Below are positions 1 to 5,832 of a stretch of 5,832 nt of DNA, piece after piece (the first letter of the stretch is position 1; each line of letters starts with the position of its first letter). The translations under genes were made by a program, and so were the position numbers. The DNA is from Gammaproteobacteria bacterium (GTDB lineage Bacteria > Pseudomonadota > Gammaproteobacteria > Burkholderiales > Burkholderiaceae_E). The notes below the pieces were generated by a model. The model was given only the letters and a program-made list of their open reading frames with translations, searched no databases and was not told the DNA's origin. The DNA lies in NCBI GenBank assembly GCA_030425615.1, contig JAUIAI010000204.1, positions 1-5,832 on the forward strand, read 5' to 3'.

Positions 1-21
1 GACGACCCGCCCGGCGTGTGT

Positions 22-600
22 TCAGCAACCGAGCAGGCGGGCGGTCTCGTAGAGCGGCAGACCCATGATACCGGAGTAACTGCCCTCGATCCGTCGCACG
101 AAACGGGCGGCGGATCCCTGGATGCCGTAGCCGCCGGCCTTGTCGAAGCATTCGCCTGCGGCGACATAGGCGTCGATCTCGTGGGGCTTGAGCCGGCACA
201 TCGTCACACGCGAGACCTGGATCCTGTGGCGCGCCCGGCTGCCGCGCAGTACGGCGACGGCGCTGAGCACCCGATGCGTGCGCCCGGACAGCATGGCCAG
301 CATCGATCTGGCCTCGTCTGCGTCGACGGGTTTGCCGAGGATCCTGGATCCCACCGCCACGGTCGTGTCCGCACAGAGGATCGGACGCTGCGGCAGACCG
401 CGTTCCCGCCGCGTGCGCTCGGCCAGTTCAAGCTTGGCCAGCGTGACCCTGACGACATAACGGTCCGGAGGTTCCTGCGCGCGTACGGCTTCCAGCGCCT
501 CGGCGGCGTCCGGGTCGTCAGGCAGCAGCAACTCGTACTCGACGCCGATCTGATCGAGCAGTTCGCGCCGGCGCGGACTCTTGGAGGCCAGCCAGATCAT
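22..600 (-). CDS. maf: Maf/YhdE-type dTTP/UTP pyrophosphatase
   Basis: Nucleoside triphosphate pyrophosphatase of the Maf family, 192 residues. It hydrolyses non-canonical or surplus nucleotides (dTTP, UTP and modified forms in the YhdE branch) to the monophosphate and pyrophosphate in the cytoplasm. Visible motifs are the N-terminal SKSPRR phosphate-binding loop (residues 6-11), ADT with the likely catalytic Asp (77-79), GKP (89-91), SGRTH (105-109), DKAGGYGIQG (153-162) and GSYSGIMGLPL (173-183). The DKAGxYGIQG block resembles E. coli YhdE rather than the YceF (m7GTP) branch, so dTTP/UTP specificity is inferred. The length is normal for the family. The ATG overlaps the rlmH stop by four bases (ATGA) and no Shine-Dalgarno sequence is visible upstream, so it is probably translated by coupling to rlmH. 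In many proteobacteria an RNase G gene follows, but it is not within the window. Confidence 0.95.
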   Translation of the reverse strand: MIWLASKSPRRRELLDQIGVEYELLLPDDPDAAEALEAVRAQEPPDRYVVRVTLAKLELAERTRRERGLPQRPILCADTTVAVGSRILGKPVDADEARSMLAMLSGRTHRVLSAVAVLRGSRARHRIQVSRVTMCRLKPHEIDAYVAAGECFDKAGGYGIQGSAARFVRRIEGSYSGIMGLPLYETARLLGC

Positions 601-1067
601 GCGCGGTGATAGGGATGGCCGGCCGTGACCGACCAGGCACGATAAATCTGCTCGGCGAGCACGACCCGCACGATGGGGTGGGGCAGCGTCAGTCGCGACA
701 GGCTCAGTGTTTCGTCGGCGCTTTCGCGCAGCGCCGGATCGACGCCGTCCGGGCCGCCGATCACGAGCGCGACGGGAGCCGCGCGCTCGCGCCAGGCTTG
801 CAGACGCTGCGCGAGCCCGGCGGTGTCGTGCTCTCGTCCGCGTTCGTCGAGCACGACCTTCCAGGCCCCGGCGGGCAGGGCTGCCGTGATTCGTTCGGCT
901 TCCCGGGTCATGCAGCGGGCCGCATCCGACGACCGGGACCGGGCTTCTGCCCGGATTTCCTGCCAGTGGACCGGGAGCTCGGCCGGCATTCGTCGGGTGT
1001 ACTCGTCGACCCCCGCGCGAACCCAGTCAGGCATCCGTGTGCCGACGGCGAGGACGGTGAGTTTCAT
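597..1067 (-). CDS. rlmH: 23S rRNA (pseudouridine1915-N3)-methyltransferase RlmH
   Basis: SPOUT-class methyltransferase that uses S-adenosylmethionine to methylate N3 of pseudouridine 1915 in helix 69 of 23S rRNA, acting on assembled 70S ribosomes. The 156 residues match the usual length of about 155. Motifs are LDERGRE (73-79), the SAM-site loop LVIGGPDG (101-108), LSLSRLTLPH (121-130), RVVLAEQIYRAW (134-145) and the C-terminal HPYHR (151-155) typical of the family. The start is the ATG whose first four bases form ATGA with the rsfS stop. The frame stays open upstream to about 1520, but that stretch lies over the rsfS tail, shows no RlmH similarity and would add about 150 extra residues, so it is rejected. 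No convincing Shine-Dalgarno sequence precedes the ATG. Coupling to rsfS, another ribosome-acting gene, is inferred. The 3' end overlaps maf by four bases. Confidence 0.96.
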   Translation of the reverse strand: MKLTVLAVGTRMPDWVRAGVDEYTRRMPAELPVHWQEIRAEARSRSSDAARCMTREAERITAALPAGAWKVVLDERGREHDTAGLAQRLQAWRERAAPVALVIGGPDGVDPALRESADETLSLSRLTLPHPIVRVVLAEQIYRAWSVTAGHPYHRA

Positions 1068-1747
1068 GATCGCGTGGTTCGGGAGCGGGCGCGTGGCGCA
1101 GACGCAGCAGGGGATCGCGCGGCCGATCCTGACGCATCGCGCTTCGCGCCGGTCGCCGGTTTTCCGGCGGGAGCCTTGCGCGCGGTGGTCCGACCGGCGG
1201 CCGGTTTCTTCGTGCCCGGCTGCTTGGCCGCTGACTTCCGGGCGACCGGTTTTTTCGCACCCGGCTTGGCCGCGGACTTCCGGCTGGCCGGTTTCTTCGC
1301 ACCCGGCTTGGCGGGCGCCGCCTTTCCGGTCGCAAGGGCGGCCTTCCTGGCACCCGTCGTCGCGGCCTTCGAGGGCGCGCTTGCCGCCTTGCCCGCCGTC
1401 TCCGGACCGACCCGCAGTCTGACCGGCACGGCGCCCCAGATCTCTTCGAGGTTGTAGTAGGCACGGATCTCGGGCTGCATGACGTGCACGACGATGTCGC
1501 CGAGGTCCACCAGCACCCACTCGCCGGTCTCGCCGCCTTCGCGCGACACCACCTGCCCGCAGGCTTCCCGGACCTTGTCGCAGACGTGGTCGGCGAGCGC
1601 CCGGGTCTGTCGGTTCGACTGACCGGTGGCGATCACGACCCGGTCGAACTCCGCCGTCTGCCGGCTGGTGTTGAAGACCCTGATGTCCTGACCTTTGATG
1701 TCGTCGAGTGCGTCGACGACCACGCGTTGCAGCTTTCTGAGATCCAT
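1064..1747 (-). CDS. rsfS: Ribosome silencing factor RsfS with long Lys/Ala/Pro-rich C-terminal tail
   Basis: RsfS (Iojap/YbeB family) binds ribosomal protein uL14 on the 50S subunit and blocks joining with 30S, lowering translation in starvation. The family domain covers residues 1 to about 112: DIKGQDI (17-22 and flank), VVIATGQSNRQTRALAD (37-53), then GEWVLVDLGDIVVHVM (75-90) and YYNLEEIWG (97-105). Common RsfS proteins end near here (E. coli has about 105 residues). This one runs to 227. By direct count, residues 117-227 contain 18 Lys, 11 Arg and a single acidic residue, with Ala, Pro, Ser and Thr filling most of the rest. They include three 14-15-residue repeats (147-189). The tail looks disordered and resembles histone H1 or other nucleic-acid-binding tails. 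That the reading frame is genuine is supported by its stop overlapping the rlmH start (ATGA). The start MDLRKLQ fits the family. A 25-base gap separates it from nadD, the only gap in the operon, and no well-spaced Shine-Dalgarno is seen there. Confidence 0.94.
   Translation of the reverse strand: MDLRKLQRVVVDALDDIKGQDIRVFNTSRQTAEFDRVVIATGQSNRQTRALADHVCDKVREACGQVVSREGGETGEWVLVDLGDIVVHVMQPEIRAYYNLEEIWGAVPVRLRVGPETAGKAASAPSKAATTGARKAALATGKAAPAKPGAKKPASRKSAAKPGAKKPVARKSAAKQPGTKKPAAGRTTARKAPAGKPATGAKRDASGSAARSPAASAPRARSRTTRS
1181..1309 (-). repeat. Tandem 42-45-base repeats encoding the RsfS tail
   Basis: Three in-frame units read on the minus strand: 1268-1309 (KPGAKKPASRKSAA), 1226-1267 (KPGAKKPVARKSAA) and 1181-1225 (KQPGTKKPAAGRTTA). 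Units one and two differ at 5 of 42 bases by my alignment. The third is more diverged and one codon longer. Sharing at DNA as well as protein level suggests fairly recent duplication by slippage or unequal exchange within the coding region. Repeat number may vary between strains, which is inference. Confidence 0.85.
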
Positions 1748-1772
1748 TGAGAACCCGTGCGTTCTTCCGCTC
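1748..1772 (-). other. nadD-rsfS intergenic gap
   Basis: This 25-base spacer is the only non-overlapping junction in the minus-strand operon. Read on the minus strand it contains GAGCGGAAG, but the GGAAG lies about 16 bases from the rsfS ATG, which is too far for a good ribosome binding site. I see no hairpin or terminator, so read-through from nadD into rsfS is the simplest reading. Confidence 0.5.
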
Positions 1773-4673
<2,901 letters not shown>

Positions 4674-4677
<4 letters not shown>

Positions 4678-5408
4678 TCGTCGGCCTCGGCGATCACCGC
4701 GTTCGTGTACACCTGCTGGACGTCGTCCAGGTTCTCGAGCGCATCGAGCAACTTCTGCATGGACACCGCCTGGTCGCCCTCGAATACGGTCTCCGTCGAG
4801 GGCTTCATCGTGATGTCGGCCATTTCGGGTTCGAGCCCGGCGGCATCGAACGCCGCCTTGACCTGCGCGAATCCGGTCGGCGGACAGATGACTTCGATGC
4901 CGCCTTCGTCGTCCGTGATGACGTCGTCCGCGCCTGCCTCGACGGCCACCTCCATGACCTGGTCCTCGTCCGTGCCCGGGGCGAACAGGAACTGGCCGCA
5001 GTGGGTGAACAGGAAGGCCACGGAGCCGTCGGTGCCCAGATTGCCGCCGTGCTTGGAGAAGGCGTGACGAACTTCCGCGACCGTGCGCGTACGGTTGTCG
5101 GTCAGGCAGTCGACGATGACCGCCGCGCCGCCGATACCGTAGCCCTCGTAGCGGATCTCCTCGTAGCTCACGCCGTCGAGTTCGCCGGCGCCACGCTGGA
5201 TGGCCCGCTGGACGGTGTCCTTGGGCATGTTCGCGCCGGAGGCCTTGTCCATCGCGAGGCGCAGGCGCGGATTGCTGGTGGGATCCGAGCCGCCTTCACG
5301 GGCGGCGACGGTCAACTCCTTGATAAGGCGGGTGAAGAGCTTGCCGCGCTTGGCGTCGGCACGCTCCTTCTTGTACTTGATGTTGGCCCACTTGGAATGC
5401 CCGGCCAT
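4674..5408 (-). CDS. yebC: YebC/TACO1 family translation factor or transcriptional regulator
   Basis: The YebC/TACO1 family was long annotated as DNA-binding regulators. More recent work links members, including mitochondrial TACO1, to relief of ribosome stalling at proline-rich stretches. Which role applies here cannot be told from sequence. The 244 residues are a normal length. Family landmarks are [15 protein letters not shown] (1-15), [15 protein letters not shown] (18-32), [11 protein letters not shown] (46-56), the [20 protein letters not shown] block (85-104), [13 protein letters not shown] (105-117) and [14 protein letters not shown] (121-134), ending in [20 protein letters not shown] (219-238). 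The start is the ATG of MAGHSKW, with GAGGAA just upstream. The frame is open for 30 more codons to 5498, but those have no family similarity. It is the first gene of the minus-strand operon and overlaps purD by four bases (GTGA). Confidence 0.95.
4685..4688 (-). promoter_or_regulatory. Ribosome binding site of purD
   Basis: GAGG on the minus strand lies within the last codons of yebC, seven bases before the GTG of purD. It supports the non-ATG start. Confidence 0.6.
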
Positions 5409-5411
5409 GAG

Positions 5412-5417
5412 TTCCTC
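5412..5417 (-). promoter_or_regulatory. Ribosome binding site of yebC
   Basis: GAGGAA on the minus strand, with three bases between its end and the ATG (GAGG core five bases away). It is the best Shine-Dalgarno match in the operon and supports the MAGHSKW start over the longer open frame. Confidence 0.75.
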
Positions 5418-5420
5418 GTC

Positions 5421-5439
5421 GTTGACAGCCGTTGACAGC
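5421..5439. repeat. Direct repeat GTTGACAGC x2, ten-base period
   Basis: GTTGACAGC occurs at 5421-5429 and again at 5431-5439, one helical turn apart. Each copy contains the consensus -35 hexamer TTGACA on the plus strand. On the minus strand the pair would lie in the yebC leader, just upstream of its Shine-Dalgarno. It may be an operator pair, a local duplication of a -35 box, or chance. Confidence 0.8.
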
Positions 5440-5462
5440 GCCGGAGAAACGTTTGATTTTAT
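5432..5462 (+). promoter_or_regulatory. Candidate promoter of the yjgR-like gene
   Basis: An exact TTGACA at 5432-5437 is followed by an AT-rich tract. Possible -10 hexamers are GATTTT (5455-5460, 17-base spacer) or TTTTAT (5457-5462, 19-base spacer), both poor matches to TATAAT. Transcription would begin near 5468, about 30 bases before the ATG. The -35 is perfect but the -10 is weak, so this remains a candidate. Confidence 0.4.
5456..5461 (-). promoter_or_regulatory. Candidate -10 box of the yebC operon promoter
   Basis: TAAAAT on the minus strand matches TATAAT at five of six positions. It lies about 47 bases upstream of the yebC ATG, which would give a leader of roughly 40 bases. No recognisable -35 sits 16-18 bases further upstream, so this is tentative. 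Confidence 0.3.
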
Positions 5463-5496
5463 CATTGGCCATCGGATCCAGACCCGGACGAGGCCC

Positions 5497-5832
5497 ATGA
5501 AACCGTTGACGCTCGCCTATGTCAGGCCCCCCGAGGCCTCGGCCGCGGATCGCTCGATGCCCATCGACCTGCTGCCGCGCATGGCGAACCGGCATGGCCT
5601 GATCACCGGAGCCACCGGCACAGGCAAGACGGTCACCCTCCAGGTGCTGGCCGAACAGTTCTCGAGCATCGGTGTGCCGGTGTTCATGGCCGACGTCAAG
5701 GGCGACCTCACGGGCCTGGCCGCGGCCGGTCAGGCGTCCGAGAAGCTGTCCGCCCGGCTCGAGCGGCTGGGCCTGCCCGAGCCGGACTTCCGTGCCGCGC
5801 CCGTCACCCTCTGGGACGTCTTCGGTGAGAAG
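5497..5832 (+). CDS. yjgR: HerA-like/YjgR (DUF853) P-loop ATPase, N-terminal part
   Basis: Partial gene running off the right edge in frame; 112 codons are present, where E. coli YjgR has about 500. The translation begins [20 protein letters not shown] and continues with [18 protein letters not shown] (31-48), which includes a canonical Walker A GATGTGKT (38-45). [13 protein letters not shown] (63-75), SEKL (81-84) and TLWDVFGEK (104-112) follow, all closely matching remembered E. coli YjgR. The family is related to HerA-FtsK DNA-pumping ATPases, but its cellular role is not established. The Walker B, arginine finger and C-terminus lie outside the window. The first ATG is chosen because it leaves the usual short leader before MANRHG; GGACGAGG ends three bases before it, a rather tight Shine-Dalgarno. 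The gene is divergent from yebC and could share control through the common upstream region. Confidence 0.9.
   Translation, partial: MKPLTLAYVRPPEASAADRSMPIDLLPRMANRHGLITGATGTGKTVTLQVLAEQFSSIGVPVFMADVKGDLTGLAAAGQASEKLSARLERLGLPEPDFRAAPVTLWDVFGEK

Larger units (their letters stand above)
5409..5496. promoter_or_regulatory. Divergent yebC / yjgR-like intergenic region
   Basis: This 88-base region lies between the two divergent start codons and includes the most AT-rich patch of the window (about 5445-5466). It must hold the promoter of the plus-strand ATPase gene and probably the main promoter of the minus-strand operon. Contents, listed separately, are a repeated TTGACA hexamer on the plus strand, -10-like A/T tracts on both strands, and the yebC Shine-Dalgarno. 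It also has an 8-base perfect palindrome AAACGTTT at 5447-5454. Confidence 0.7.

Noticed and set aside
1..21. Start of a downstream gene such as rng (RNase G) after maf
   Set aside because: The 21 bases after the maf stop hold no start codon followed by readable sequence, so the expected neighbour cannot be supported.
16..609. Long plus-strand open frame opposite maf
   Set aside because: It lies antisense to a clear Maf protein and its translation has no recognisable domain. Such mirror frames are expected in GC-rich DNA.
1064..1411. RsfS tail as a frameshift or sequencing artefact
   Set aside because: The low-complexity K/A/P pattern is coherent over the whole stretch, contains in-frame repeats and ends in a stop overlapping the rlmH start. 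A frameshift product would not show this.
606..1457. Plus-strand open frame of 283 codons opposite rlmH and the rsfS tail
   Set aside because: Its A/G/F-rich repeats merely mirror the tandem repeat of rsfS. It shows no family similarity, and both sense genes are convincing.
1068..1520. N-terminal extension of RlmH by about 150 residues
   Set aside because: The frame is open, but the extra sequence overlaps rsfS in another frame and lacks similarity to the family, which begins MKLTVLAVG.
5409..5498. N-terminal extension of YebC by 30 residues
   Set aside because: The family starts at MAGHSKW, and that ATG has the best Shine-Dalgarno of the operon. The extension would also run over the divergent promoter.

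Overview
The window is GC-rich, densely packed chromosomal DNA of housekeeping character. The gene order yebC-purD-hemF-nadD-rsfS-rlmH-maf and the protein details (PurD with [12 protein letters not shown], a YebC C-terminus with [20 protein letters not shown], an RsfS start of the MDLRKLQ type) resemble my memory of Betaproteobacteria, most likely Burkholderiales or relatives. This placement is an inference from recalled family sequences; no search was run. An oxygen-dependent coproporphyrinogen oxidase (HemF) fits an aerobic organism.

Layout. Seven genes lie head to tail on the minus strand, read from right to left. They are yebC (translation factor or regulator), purD (purine synthesis), hemF (haem synthesis), nadD (NAD synthesis), rsfS (ribosome silencing factor with an unusually long Lys/Ala/Pro-rich tail), rlmH (23S rRNA pseudouridine methyltransferase) and maf (house-cleaning nucleotide pyrophosphatase). 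Five of the six junctions are 4-base stop/start overlaps (ATGA or GTGA). Only nadD-rsfS has a gap, of 25 bases. This strongly suggests one operon with translational coupling. An 88-base divergent intergenic region (5409-5496) separates yebC from a plus-strand gene for a HerA/YjgR-like (DUF853) ATPase, which is cut off by the right edge. The 21 bases left of maf hold no recognisable gene start.

How the genes fit together. The operon mixes cofactor and nucleotide synthesis (PurD, HemF, NadD) with ribosome function (YebC, RsfS, RlmH) and nucleotide-pool sanitation (Maf). Such genes are commonly co-expressed with growth.

Nothing here indicates a mobile element, CRISPR array, defence island, RNA gene or new multi-gene system. 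The most interesting item is the roughly 110-residue histone-H1-like basic tail on RsfS, with its internal 14-15-residue repeats. The next is a small set of repeat and palindrome motifs in the divergent promoter region.
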